Source: Bacteroidales bacterium
GTDB lineage: Bacteria; Bacteroidota; Bacteroidia; Bacteroidales; UBA932
Assembly (NCBI GenBank): GCA_015060335.1
Contig: SUYR01000008.1
Coordinates: 29,436-93,435 of the forward strand
Reading direction: 5' to 3'
Length of the DNA stretch: 64,000 bases
The notes below the pieces were generated by a model. It searched no databases and was not told the origin of the DNA. It was given only the letters and a program-made list of their open reading frames with translations. Shown here piece by piece: positions 7,435 through 16,877 of the stretch. The stretch's first letter is position 1. The number at the start of each line of letters is the position of its first letter. The translations under genes and the position numbers were made by a program.

Positions 7435-10400
7435 TTACTCAGCAGTTCCGGTCAGTTCAAATGCTTCGGCGTTGTACCAATTATAATTTCTGTCCTTATA
7501 ATTGATTCTAACGCTCATCTTAGGATTCTCGACATCTTTAGAGTACTCCCAATGGCCGGTAATGACAAGAGTGCCCTCCTCTGACATCTCATAATCATAG
7601 CTCAAATATCCTTCACCTTCATGTTCTACACCGTAATCATTTAACCAGTATGATCCGGTTACAGCATATTCTGCTCTGAAATATAATCTGTTGCCCCAAT
7701 CGTCAGATTCAGTGCCAGTAATTTCACAAGTCTTTAATTCTACTGAAAGTGATTGGTTGTATACCAGTTCCATCTCTTTTTTGTCGTATGTTACCAGTGT
7801 GCCGTCAACGAGACGAATATATGCACCCACCTGACATTTGGCTGTTGCCTTGTTTTCATATTCGTCACGTATCATCGAATCAGCAGAGATTGGTAATTTC
7901 TCAGTAAAAGTTGAATCTGCTGAGCTTATAGGACAGTAGACTACGTCTTGATAATAGCGTCCTTCCACTGTTACAAAAAATCCATACTCCTCAATATTAT
8001 CAATTGCTGAAATATTGCCAGAGACCTTAACTGATATCGGGAATTCAAAATAATCTCCAGAATATGTTGGCTCGCCTGTAAGATTAAATTCTACACCAAG
8101 ACTGAAAGCCATCATATCGTATGGAAGAATAGTATAATAATCAGACCAATAGTATGAAGACTTATATGCCTCTATAGCCTCAGGATTGACGTAGATAGCT
8201 GTATTTTCCATGAATGAATCGTAAGATATTTCAGGCGGATACATAGGAAGCATCTTGACAGCTGAAAGATTGCTGCAGCGGTTAAATGCGTCATCTCCGA
8301 TGCGAGTAACCTTGGCAGGTATGACCAATGCCTTGACAGACGTTCCTGCGATGACTTCTCCTTCAATTGCCGACCCTCTAAATGCGCTGTATCCTATGCT
8401 TTCCAAATTCTGTGGCAAAGTTATACTCTTCAGACTTGAACATGACAGAATAATCTCTTCGTCTGTATCTTCATCATAGTAAGATAACGTTCCGAAAGCA
8501 TTGTCTCCTATGTAAGTGATGTTGTCGTGAAGAACGACGGTTGTCAGATCCTTACATCCGGCAAATACATTATCTGGAATCGTTCTGACCGTTTCCGGAA
8601 TAGTAACGGAAGTGAGACCGGAACCACGGAATGCATCACTTCCCAGACCACTACCATATTCATCATATCCTACAATTGCGCTTAAGTCGAAGTGTTTAAG
8701 AGCAGAGCAGAACTCAAACGCAGAACCTTCAATATTTTTTATTGCTCCAAGATGACGCACAGATGAGAGTTGAGTACAGCCCTTGAAACAATAGGAAGGA
8801 ATCCTGTTGACCCCCTCAGGGATTTCAATCGACTTAAGTGACGAACAACCTGAGAATCCTGAAGGTGGAAGATGAGTAAGAGTAGACGGCAACGTTACGC
8901 TTTCCAATGAACAGCAGCCAGAGAACCACCCGTATCCGTAATTATATTCATCGTAACGGTCACCATCTGAATTGGTAACCCCCTCCGGTATTACAATGGA
9001 CTTAAGGGATGAACAGTTGTCAAATGCATAACTTCCAATCGAAGTGACGGAATCAGGGAGCTTTACAGATTCAAGCTTGGTACAGTTCTGGAATAAAGCT
9101 TCCGGAATGACGCTGACAGATGAGAAATATTCGAATTCATCAAATGACACGATATTCTTCTCAAGAAGGAAGAGGTTCTTCACATCAGTTACTGTGGCAA
9201 CTTCCTCATAAGTGAGCTCTCCGTCGAGGTTGCTGTCAAATTTGCCAACGCAGACTGCCTTTACTCGAGGATCGGCGAAAGACATGATTTCTCCTGCAAT
9301 GGAAGATCTCTGGACAATAACAAACGTCTCAAGAGTCTGATTCATGTCATTGACAAGCTTGACAGTTGCGCTTCTGAACTTGTCATTTTCGTTCGCAGTG
9401 ACATTGAATTCCAGAACATCTTCCCTCATTTGAGCCTTGGTTGGGGTGTGACTGAGCCATGAAGTAGCTTTATCCTGAATTTCAACTTTGTATGAGCCTT
9501 CTGTTATGTTTGTCCTAAGCGTAACATTGAGACTACCTTTCACGGCATCTGTGATATAAGCATCGTTCACAGACTTAAGTACGCCTTCGACAAAATTCAG
9601 AGCTTTGATTGCCTGGTTGCCCTCGCTATCCGTCACTATGATCAGAGCACTGGACACAGTGTTCATGTAATCTTCCTCTGTAACATCTCCAAATGCTTCG
9701 TCCCAGAAAGTATCGTCTCTTTCGGTGTCATCCTCCCCGTCAAACCAGTCCCACATCAAAATATAGAGGTATCCGTTAGTGTTATCCAAAGGCTTGATAG
9801 CAAGGTTCTCACCATCAGACATGCCGGCAGTACGAACAAGAGTATTACCTTTTGCGCCAGTAATGGTATATTTTACCTTGAGAGTCGTGCCGGGAACTAT
9901 AGCAACCCCCTGCTCAACATCAAAAGTGATATCCAAGCCGGACGAAGCAGCTGTCGGAATCTTGTATGAGTCCCCGTTGGTAAGTATGAAATAAACATAT
10001 CCATCCTGCTCGTAAACATTTGAGAACAAGGAATCACCTCCTGAAGCACCGTCTTCTCCGACAGCTTTTCCAAGACACTCCCAGTTTTTTCCCTGGTTAT
10101 ATGAAACAAACCAATAGTCATCCTCGATCTTGAGCTGCGGGGTCACACCGTCCTTACCTGCAGGACCAGCCTGACCTGGCGCCCCGTCAGTTCCCGGTTG
10201 TCCTTCTGCACCTTGTTCTCCATCTTTTCCAGGCTCTCCCTGTTCTCCGTCTTTTCCTGGCTCACCGTCTTTACCTGGCTCACCATCTTTTCCATCTGTA
10301 CCCACAGCTTTTACGCGGCTTCCATCATCAGCAAGAAGCCATTCCCCATTAAGCGTCCAGTAATAGACGCCATCTTCTCCTTGTTTGATACCTATATCAG

Positions 10401-10812
10401 GAGTCGCTCCCGTATCCACGCCATCCTTTCCTGGCGCGCCGTCCTGTCCGTCTTTTCCAGGAGCGCCATCCTGACCATCTTTACCAGGAGCGCCGTCCTG
10501 ACCATCCTTGCCGTCAGTTCCGTGATAAATGATAATCTTGCCTTCTTTGGCAAAAGTTATAGTATAGCCGATTTCATCTGCGCCATCCATCAGCGGGGTT
10601 ACATCGGTAATATAATCCCCGGATTGTGACGCGTTGACAATTGCCTGCAGAGCGCTGATGTTGGTGTTCATCTCCTTGCATAAGCTCTCAAGGTCTTTAA
10701 TACGTGTTTCGTGGTCATTGACTGAGTCCCACAGGGCTGAGTCATCGTAGCATGATGTCACTGAGGCTATTCCCAGCAACATGATAGCGATTGAAGTTAA
10801 GAACTTTTTCAT
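7435..10812 (-). CDS. surface lipoprotein: DUF4988, collagen-like repeats, BACON-like domain, BspA-type LRRs
   Basis: 1125 aa. Lipoprotein signal with lipobox Cys21 (GIASVTSC). Residues 24-95 match the DUF4988 (PL29-lyase N-terminal) pattern: a short coiled coil (ALWDSVNDHETRIKDLESL) then GYTITFAKEGKIIIYHG. Gly-X-Y collagen-like runs lie at about 98-132 and 171-222, separated by a YYWTLNGEWLLADDG segment. An Ig-like region (about 292-410) and a BACON-like domain (about 415-502) follow, then an EF-hand-like loop (DSNLDGELTYEE, about 526-537). LRR_5 repeats of the BspA type (for example SIGSYAFDNCSSLKSI) fill about 565-905. The last ~220 residues are a separate beta-rich region without repeats. 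The gene is 24 bases downstream of a longer relative, so both are likely one operon. Role in surface binding or adhesion is inferred from architecture only. Confidence 0.85.
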   Translation of the reverse strand: MKKFLTSIAIMLLGIASVTSCYDDSALWDSVNDHETRIKDLESLCKEMNTNISALQAIVNASQSGDYITDVTPLMDGADEIGYTITFAKEGKIIIYHGTDGKDGQDGAPGKDGQDGAPGKDGQDGAPGKDGVDTGATPDIGIKQGEDGVYYWTLNGEWLLADDGSRVKAVGTDGKDGEPGKDGEPGKDGEQGEPGKDGEQGAEGQPGTDGAPGQAGPAGKDGVTPQLKIEDDYWFVSYNQGKNWECLGKAVGEDGASGGDSLFSNVYEQDGYVYFILTNGDSYKIPTAASSGLDITFDVEQGVAIVPGTTLKVKYTITGAKGNTLVRTAGMSDGENLAIKPLDNTNGYLYILMWDWFDGEDDTERDDTFWDEAFGDVTEEDYMNTVSSALIIVTDSEGNQAIKALNFVEGVLKSVNDAYITDAVKGSLNVTLRTNITEGSYKVEIQDKATSWLSHTPTKAQMREDVLEFNVTANENDKFRSATVKLVNDMNQTLETFVIVQRSSIAGEIMSFADPRVKAVCVGKFDSNLDGELTYEEVATVTDVKNLFLLEKNIVSFDEFEYFSSVSVIPEALFQNCTKLESVKLPDSVTSIGSYAFDNCSSLKSIVIPEGVTNSDGDRYDEYNYGYGWFSGCCSLESVTLPSTLTHLPPSGFSGCSSLKSIEIPEGVNRIPSYCFKGCTQLSSVRHLGAIKNIEGSAFEFCSALKHFDLSAIVGYDEYGSGLGSDAFRGSGLTSVTIPETVRTIPDNVFAGCKDLTTVVLHDNITYIGDNAFGTLSYYDEDTDEEIILSCSSLKSITLPQNLESIGYSAFRGSAIEGEVIAGTSVKALVIPAKVTRIGDDAFNRCSNLSAVKMLPMYPPEISYDSFMENTAIYVNPEAIEAYKSSYYWSDYYTILPYDMMAFSLGVEFNLTGEPTYSGDYFEFPISVKVSGNISAIDNIEEYGFFVTVEGRYYQDVVYCPISSADSTFTEKLPISADSMIRDEYENKATAKCQVGAYIRLVDGTLVTYDKKEMELVYNQSLSVELKTCEITGTESDDWGNRLYFRAEYAVTGSYWLNDYGVEHEGEGYLSYDYEMSEEGTLVITGHWEYSKDVENPKMSVRINYKDRNYNWYNAEAFELTGTAE

Positions 10813-10836
10813 TTTTAATTATTTTAGAATGATAAT

Positions 10837-13800
10837 TTATTCTTCAACGATTGCAGACATACTTGAACTGAAAGTCTTCCAACCAGCTGCTTCCTTATAT
10901 GTGTCAAGTGATGCTGCCGGCACATAGAATTTAGCGGTAGGGTAGATGTCGTCGAATGCATAGCTGCTCAATGTCGGCGGTGTTGCAGGGTTACATATCA
11001 CTTCAGAAAGCCTACGGCATGAATCGAATGCACTACTACCGATAGCGGTTATTCCTGATGGAATGACAATTGAAGTCAGCTCGGAACAGTTGACGCACAT
11101 GCTTGACGGAATACTTGTCAGACAGTCCGGCAATGTGAGCTCACTCAGATTCTGGCATTCAGCAAAAGCATATGAGCCGATCTTTGTTATAGCTTCATGG
11201 AAATGTACACTCTTAAGGCTGTCGCATCCATACAGCATATAGCTTGGTATTTCACGTAACAGTTCCGGACAAGTGAATTCCCTTAGTTTTGTACATTCCT
11301 GGAATGCATAATCTTCGATTGATGTGATATTATCCGGGAGATTTACTTCAGTCAGTTCTGAGCATCTCTCAAAAGCGTGACTTCCTATTGAGGTAACTGT
11401 TTTCGGAATATCTATCTCCTGAAGATTTGTACAGTAATAAAATACTCTCTCATTAATTTTTGTAATGCCTTCCGGTAGAACGACCTTGGTCAATCCTGTG
11501 CATGCTTGGAATGCATAACTTCCAATTGAGGTGAGGGACGATGGGAAGTTTCCGTTGGTGATATTTGTCCCTAAGAATGCATAGCTTCCTATGGACTTGA
11601 GACCTGAAGGCCAATTGATCTCTGTCAGAGATTCACAATTCTTGAAACAATCAGATTCGATTGTTGTAATGCTCTCCGGAAGATTGATCTTTTTGAGTGA
11701 TTTGCATCCGCTGAATGAGTACCAATCTATTTCTTTGACAGTTTCCGGAATCACGATACTTTCCAAAGACGTACAACCTTCGAACGTGCGGCTTATTGTC
11801 AGAAGTCCGCTCGGCAGGGTAACTGATTTCAGATTTTCACAGCCTTCAAAGGTTGAATACAATGATGTAAGACTGTTTGGAAGGATAATAGTCTCTAGTG
11901 CATCACACCACGCAAATGCTCTGTTGCCTATTTCAGATAATCCATTAGGAAGATTAATGTTTTTCAATGATGTACAAGAGCTGAAGGCATTACTCCGGAT
12001 ATATTTTACCGACTCAGGTACTTCGATTGATTCCAAGGCACTGCAAGCGCTAAATGCCTCCTGCCCTATAGTCAATAATTTATCAGGAAAATTCACTTCC
12101 GTTAATGAGCCGCAATGAGCAAATGCGCCGTTTTCAATGATTTCTACCTTATTCGGTATTTCTATTGACTTCAGTGAAGAGCAGTAATTGAATGCATTAT
12201 CCTCAATGTACATAAGAGATAAAGGCAGGGAAATGTTTTCCAGTTCAATACAGCGCTCAAACGCGTTGTTGTCGATAGTAAGAAGCCCTTCTGCAAGGGA
12301 TACATCTGTCAGGTTGTCGCAACTATAAAATGCATTGGCGCCGATCACGTTGATTGTAGACGGTACATTGACTGATACCAAAGCGTCGCAATCATAGAAT
12401 GCGCTCGCATTGAGATAAAGCATGCCTTCAGGAAGCATGGCCTCTGTCAGGTTGTCACAATTTATAAATGCCTCAGATCCGATTGTAATCAAATTCTTTG
12501 GAAAATCAACCGACGAGAGGGCTGTGCTACTAAAAGAATTGTTTTTAATGTACTCCAAACTCTCAGGTAAATGGATGCTCTTAAGTGCATAACAAGCATA
12601 GAATGTGTACTGCTCAATAGATTTGAGCCCCTCAGGCAAAGAGATTGACTCCAAGACACTGCATGACTTAAAGGCCCGTTCGCCAATAGTTTGCACAGAA
12701 GAAGGTATGTCGATATTCTTCAGACTTGAACATGAATAGAATGCATCGCTGTATATGGAAGTCAAGCTATTCGGCAATGTTATCTCTTCGAGCGAATCAC
12801 AACCATAAAAAGCCTCTTTCTCAAGAGTAGTTACATTAGTAAAGTACTGTAATTCATTGAACTTTTTAATTTCTTTCGACTTGAACAAAGTTCCGATACT
12901 CTTGACAGCCATCAGCTCATTCGTGGTAATCAAGCTATCCTGGTCAGTATCAAAATTAGCTAAACATATCGCCTCCACTAACGAATCCTCAAACACAATA
13001 CCACCTTCTTTGTTACCCTTCTGAGTTATCTTAAACTCTTCCAGTACAAGTCCTTCTTCATCAACGAGTTCAACAAGAGCAGAACGTTCGTTCATAACAG
13101 GGTTTGCCTCAAGACTGAATGTGAGATGATCTGTCCTAATCTCTGCCTTGGTTGCCGGCACATATCTGATCCAATCCGGAGCCTCAGCAATCCGCACAGA
13201 ATAATTTACATCCGTGACCACGTCAATCGTGATGCTGCCACTTGTTGCATTAGCATAGTAAACAGGTGTGCCGACAGTAAGTGTGCCCTTATTGAATCTA
13301 AGCACGGTCATATATGTCCTGCCCATGCCGTTGCTGACAAAAACAAGGACCTTTCCCTCTGTCAGTGGTGTTGGAGCAGATACCGTGATTTCACCGGTCT
13401 GTACACTTGTCTGTTTCACAAAAGCTCTCCAGCCATTGTCTGTAATACATTCAACAACAGTCTTATTGTCAGACCCATACAGAGTATATCCAATTGTAAC
13501 TGTCTGACCAGCAAGGCACGTTATACCATCCTTCTCTTCAAATAATATTTCGATTTCACCATATATAGGAATAGTAAGAGTTGTGTCATCATTCAATGTA
13601 AGGTAAACATTACGTTCGTCCCATTCTACATTCTTGAATATGCAGGATGATGATTCTGTACTGCCTGAGCCATTTTCGTCATCTGAACTGATCACATTCC
13701 AGCTCTGGCCGCCATCATAAGAAACATACCATACATTGTCTTCAATTTTCAACAACGGAGTCACCGCATCCAGGCCATCTGCACCATCCTGACCATGAGC

Positions 13801-15549
13801 TCCATCCTGGCCGTCTTTTCCTGTAGTAGGAATCTTGTTTCCGTCATCGTCAAGCAGCCATTCACCGTTCAATGTCCAATAATACACTCCGTCCAGCTGC
13901 TTCACACCGATAACAGGCGAAACACCGTCTTTTCCATCAGTGCCATCCTGTCCCGGCTGTCCATCTGCTCCCGAATCTCCATCGCGACCGTCCTGACCAT
14001 GATATATGGTTACACTGCCGCCCTTGAAGAACTTCATTATATATCCTACCTCTTTTCCTCCTTCAACAATGGGGATAACTTCTGTAATATAGTCACAGTT
14101 CTGCAATGCCGAGATTATCTCCTGAAGAGCCTTTATATTGTCGTTGGCCTGTCTGCACTCAGCGGCAAGGCTTTCATGTGCGGCCCATGTTGGCAGTTTT
14201 ATTGCAGTGCTGTCCGAGAGAGTGAAAACTACATAAGAACCGTCAGAAGAATACTCTACACTATTGAACAAAGAACCGCTTCCTATGCCGTCAGCACCAT
14301 CGTTGCCATCAGCACCATCCTCGCCTACGGCCTTCCCTAATTCATTCCAAGTCAGACCGGCATCGTATGAAACGTACCAATATTTGTTTTCTATTTTGAA
14401 TTGTGGAGTCACTCCGTCCTTTCCGTCGGCACCGGGTTCTCCGTCAGTTCCGTCCTTTCCATCTTCTCCTGTTGTAGGGATCTTTGCTCCGGTATCGTCC
14501 AGCAGCCATTCTCCGGCCAATGTCCAGTAATATTTGCCATCTGTATCCTGACGTACACCTATCTGAGGTGTTGTCGAGCCTGTTCCTGCACTGGTGTTTC
14601 CTCCCTCTGATGCACTTCCATAATATACAGTAATCGTTCTGCCTTTGGTAAATTTAATAGTACATCCAATTTCCTTGCTACCATCCATTACGGGTGATAT
14701 GCTTGCGACAAAGTCATAATTCTTTAGAGAACCTATAAGTACCTGAATAGTCTGTATGCTGGAATTCATTTCTTGGCACATAGCTGCAAGCTCCTCATAT
14801 GCAGTCCATGTCGGAATCTTGATTGAATATCCGTCATTCAATGTAAATATAACATATGAAAAATCTGTGGTGTAATCTACTTCGGCAAAAAGCGAATCAC
14901 CATCCGTTCCGTTATTACCGTCTTCTCCGGTCGCCTTTCCAAGTTTGTTCCAAGTATCTCCATTATCATATGAAACAAACCAATAGTTGCTTTCAATCTT
15001 CAACTGAGGTGTAACGCCATCCTTTCCGTCATTTCCGGGTTTTCCCTCTGCGCCGTCCTGTCCTGGTGCGCCTTCCTCTCCCGGCTTTCCTTCTGCTCCA
15101 TCCTTGCCGTTCTCTCCTGTAGCAGGAATCCTGTTACCCGACTCGTCAAGCATCCACGAACCGTCCAACACCCAATAGTGTTTACCGTCAGAGTCTAGAC
15201 GGATTCCTATTGAAGGAACCGACCCGTCGTTACCATTATTACCATCCTTGCCGTCGTTACCATCTTTTCCATGATAAATAATAATGGAAGATGACTTTGC
15301 AAACTTTATGGTATAACCTATTTCCTTGCCATTTTCCTCAACAGGAACAACACCGGTCACATAATCGTTGATCTCAAGCGCATTGACGATTGTCTGAAGT
15401 GAGGATAAATCCGTATTAAGCCCGGAACATAGTTCCTCCAATTCTGAAATACGGTTTTCGTGGTCATTCAAGGATTCCCACAACTGTGTGTCATCATAGC
15501 AGCTTACACAAGCAAGCAATACTATTGCAGAAAGCAGTAATTTTTTCAT
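10837..15549 (-). CDS. giant surface lipoprotein: three DUF4988/collagen-like modules, BACON-like domain, BspA-type LRRs
   Basis: 1570 aa. Lipoprotein signal with lipobox Cys17 (LLACVSC). Three successive modules at about 18-245, 250-455 and 456-660 each contain a DUF4988-like segment, a Gly-X-Y stretch, a YYWTL/HYWVL GEWLLDD segment and a WYVSYD..G.TWN segment; this is internal duplication of one unit that occurs once in the neighbouring 1125-aa protein. An Ig-like region (about 665-760), BACON-like domain (about 765-845) and EF-hand-like loop (DTDQDSLITTNE, about 867-878) follow. About 20 or more LRR_5 repeats run from about 904 to 1540. It ends with the common BspA closing segment (FYVPAASLDTYKEAAGWKTF). 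It is first in a two-gene leftward operon, behind a highly structured leader. Confidence 0.85.
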   Translation of the reverse strand: MKKLLLSAIVLLACVSCYDDTQLWESLNDHENRISELEELCSGLNTDLSSLQTIVNALEINDYVTGVVPVEENGKEIGYTIKFAKSSSIIIYHGKDGNDGKDGNNGNDGSVPSIGIRLDSDGKHYWVLDGSWMLDESGNRIPATGENGKDGAEGKPGEEGAPGQDGAEGKPGNDGKDGVTPQLKIESNYWFVSYDNGDTWNKLGKATGEDGNNGTDGDSLFAEVDYTTDFSYVIFTLNDGYSIKIPTWTAYEELAAMCQEMNSSIQTIQVLIGSLKNYDFVASISPVMDGSKEIGCTIKFTKGRTITVYYGSASEGGNTSAGTGSTTPQIGVRQDTDGKYYWTLAGEWLLDDTGAKIPTTGEDGKDGTDGEPGADGKDGVTPQFKIENKYWYVSYDAGLTWNELGKAVGEDGADGNDGADGIGSGSLFNSVEYSSDGSYVVFTLSDSTAIKLPTWAAHESLAAECRQANDNIKALQEIISALQNCDYITEVIPIVEGGKEVGYIMKFFKGGSVTIYHGQDGRDGDSGADGQPGQDGTDGKDGVSPVIGVKQLDGVYYWTLNGEWLLDDDGNKIPTTGKDGQDGAHGQDGADGLDAVTPLLKIEDNVWYVSYDGGQSWNVISSDDENGSGSTESSSCIFKNVEWDERNVYLTLNDDTTLTIPIYGEIEILFEEKDGITCLAGQTVTIGYTLYGSDNKTVVECITDNGWRAFVKQTSVQTGEITVSAPTPLTEGKVLVFVSNGMGRTYMTVLRFNKGTLTVGTPVYYANATSGSITIDVVTDVNYSVRIAEAPDWIRYVPATKAEIRTDHLTFSLEANPVMNERSALVELVDEEGLVLEEFKITQKGNKEGGIVFEDSLVEAICLANFDTDQDSLITTNELMAVKSIGTLFKSKEIKKFNELQYFTNVTTLEKEAFYGCDSLEEITLPNSLTSIYSDAFYSCSSLKNIDIPSSVQTIGERAFKSCSVLESISLPEGLKSIEQYTFYACYALKSIHLPESLEYIKNNSFSSTALSSVDFPKNLITIGSEAFINCDNLTEAMLPEGMLYLNASAFYDCDALVSVNVPSTINVIGANAFYSCDNLTDVSLAEGLLTIDNNAFERCIELENISLPLSLMYIEDNAFNYCSSLKSIEIPNKVEIIENGAFAHCGSLTEVNFPDKLLTIGQEAFSACSALESIEVPESVKYIRSNAFSSCTSLKNINLPNGLSEIGNRAFAWCDALETIILPNSLTSLYSTFEGCENLKSVTLPSGLLTISRTFEGCTSLESIVIPETVKEIDWYSFSGCKSLKKINLPESITTIESDCFKNCESLTEINWPSGLKSIGSYAFLGTNITNGNFPSSLTSIGSYAFQACTGLTKVVLPEGITKINERVFYYCTNLQEIDIPKTVTSIGSHAFERCSELTEVNLPDNITSIEDYAFQECTKLREFTCPELLREIPSYMLYGCDSLKSVHFHEAITKIGSYAFAECQNLSELTLPDCLTSIPSSMCVNCSELTSIVIPSGITAIGSSAFDSCRRLSEVICNPATPPTLSSYAFDDIYPTAKFYVPAASLDTYKEAAGWKTFSSSMSAIVEE

Positions 15550-15571
15550 GATTCAATTTAGGCATGCAACC

Positions 15572-15708
15572 CCAAGTGCCTGCTAAACAATATAAAGAAA
15601 GTGTGGAGTTGACATCCGTTTATCCTAATGAAGGTTGTGGTAAGACCCAATCTGAAATAAACGACACAATACCCCACACTCGGATAGATAGGGATACTGT
15701 GCACTTGG
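15572..15708. other. nested three-stem inverted-repeat structure (leader RNA or mobile palindrome)
   Basis: Three inverted repeats lie one inside another: CCAAGTGC 15572-15579 with GCACTTGG 15701-15708 (8 of 8); AGTGTGGAGT 15600-15609 with ACCCCACACT 15671-15680 (9 of 10); CGTTTAT 15617-15623 with ATAAACG 15657-15663 (7 of 7). A small bulged hairpin (TTGTGG/CCCAA) fits in the centre. The structure ends 23 bases before the start of the 1570-aa lipoprotein gene on the reverse strand, so it may be folded in that mRNA leader. It is also 280 bases from a RAYT transposase gene. I do not recognise it as a known riboswitch. Confidence 0.6.
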
Positions 15709-15990
15709 ATTGAGCGCCCAGTATTCTGGAATCTATACGAAGGTGAGTGTTATTCTGTGCCATCCTTCAGATTAGAAAACTACCACATTTTCATTAGAGG
15801 ATCAGCGAAAACACTTTCACGATATGTAATGTCATGGCTTGCGCCAATAGACACACAAAATAACAAAATAAATTTTACTTAACCCAAAATTTATTTTATG
15901 AATATCAGAAAAAACAAAAATCTGATAAAACTTTTTTGTGTTTTGATGATAATTGTCGATTTTATCCTGAGCTTCGGATAAAAAAAGAGT
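15709..15990. other. intergenic region with AT-rich hairpins upstream of the RAYT gene
   Basis: No gene seen in this 282-base stretch. It holds three perfect hairpins in series: AAAATAAATTTT 15865-15876 with AAAATTTATTTT 15886-15897 (12 bp); TATCAGA 15903-15909 with TCTGATA 15921-15927 (7 bp); TTTATCC 15961-15967 with GGATAAA 15976-15982 (7 bp), the last ending eight bases before the transposase start codon. No full-consensus -7/-33 promoter is visible on either strand. Confidence 0.5.
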
Positions 15991-16851
15991 ATGAAGAAGA
16001 GTTATTTCCATATCAGCAGTCATGGATTGGAGTCAAATGATATTTTCCGAAGCAGACCGGATTTTATTCAGGGAATGAACGATATTGCATTGTGTGTACT
16101 TGGACACGATGTCTGGATCCTGGCATTTTGTCTGATGAGCAATCATTTTCATTTTGTTCTCTATGGGCATCGTGAAGAATGTGTCAGATTTGCAAATGAA
16201 TATAAGCGGAAGTGTGCTATGAGGATGCGAAGTCGCTTTGGTGATGTGAAGGGGATGAAGGATGTTAGCCTGTGGATTAATGAGATAGATAGTGAAGAGT
16301 ATTTGGGAAACGTGATAGCATATGTTCTTCGCAATCCGATTTCCGCGGGACTTTTTATGATGCCATATCACTACCCATGGTCTTCGATATCTTTATATTT
16401 CAGAGGAGAACAGCTGATGCGGGGAGAAAAGTTAAACGATATGGGTATAAGGAAACGTAGGCGTATTCTATGCTCTCATCAGTCTGTCCCTGATACATAT
16501 ATTATAGATGAGCATGGAATGATCTTGCCGTCATGTTATGTGAAATCAGAAATCGTGGAAAAGTTGTTCCGTCATCCTGCGAGTCTGATGGCGTCATTGG
16601 CGCGAAAAGTCGAGAATGATGTTGAGGTGCGGTTGGGGATTTCCAAGCAGGTGACGTTTACTGATCAGGAACTGTTGACTCAGATGGGTAGGCTGGTCGA
16701 ACTCGAATTCGGGAAACGTTCCATATATCAGTTGACAATGGATGAAAGAATCAAGCTGTGTCTGCTGCTTAAGCGGAACTTTGGTGCAAATGTCAAACAG
16801 ATTTCAAGAGTGACAAGGCTCAGTCCGGAAATTGTGAGTAGGGTTGTGTAG
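15991..16851 (+). CDS. REP-associated tyrosine transposase (RAYT, Y1_Tnp/HUH family)
   Basis: 286 aa. The HUH metal-binding motif is MSNHFHFVL with His52 and His54, and the presumed catalytic tyrosine is Tyr111 in VIAYVLRNPISAG. These are the hallmarks of single-domain Y1 transposases related to IS200/IS605. The length, the C-terminal extension (about 150-286) and the HTH-like end (NVKQISRVTRLSPEIVSRVV) point to RAYT (TnpA-REP), a domesticated relative that processes short extragenic palindromes rather than moving itself. No IS200/IS605 ends or TnpB are seen. Perfect hairpins lie just before and just after the gene. It is divergent from the giant lipoprotein gene and convergent with yccF. Confidence 0.85.
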   Translation: MKKSYFHISSHGLESNDIFRSRPDFIQGMNDIALCVLGHDVWILAFCLMSNHFHFVLYGHREECVRFANEYKRKCAMRMRSRFGDVKGMKDVSLWINEIDSEEYLGNVIAYVLRNPISAGLFMMPYHYPWSSISLYFRGEQLMRGEKLNDMGIRKRRRILCSHQSVPDTYIIDEHGMILPSCYVKSEIVEKLFRHPASLMASLARKVENDVEVRLGISKQVTFTDQELLTQMGRLVELEFGKRSIYQLTMDERIKLCLLLKRNFGANVKQISRVTRLSPEIVSRVV

Positions 16852-16877
16852 TATCCGCTACGAAATGAATATAAAAA

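Noticed and set aside
10200..10520. Regular short DNA repeats that could suggest a CRISPR or satellite
   Set aside because: They are in frame and encode Gly-X-Y collagen-like triplets of the lipoprotein; no spacer structure.
13126..14340. Forward frames of 139-181 aa opposite the giant lipoprotein gene
   Set aside because: They arise from the repetitive Gly-X-Y and DUF4988 coding DNA and show no motif or start context.
15991..16851. IS200/IS605 insertion sequence
   Set aside because: Length, C-terminal extension and lack of TnpB or matching ends favour a RAYT gene rather than a complete insertion sequence.
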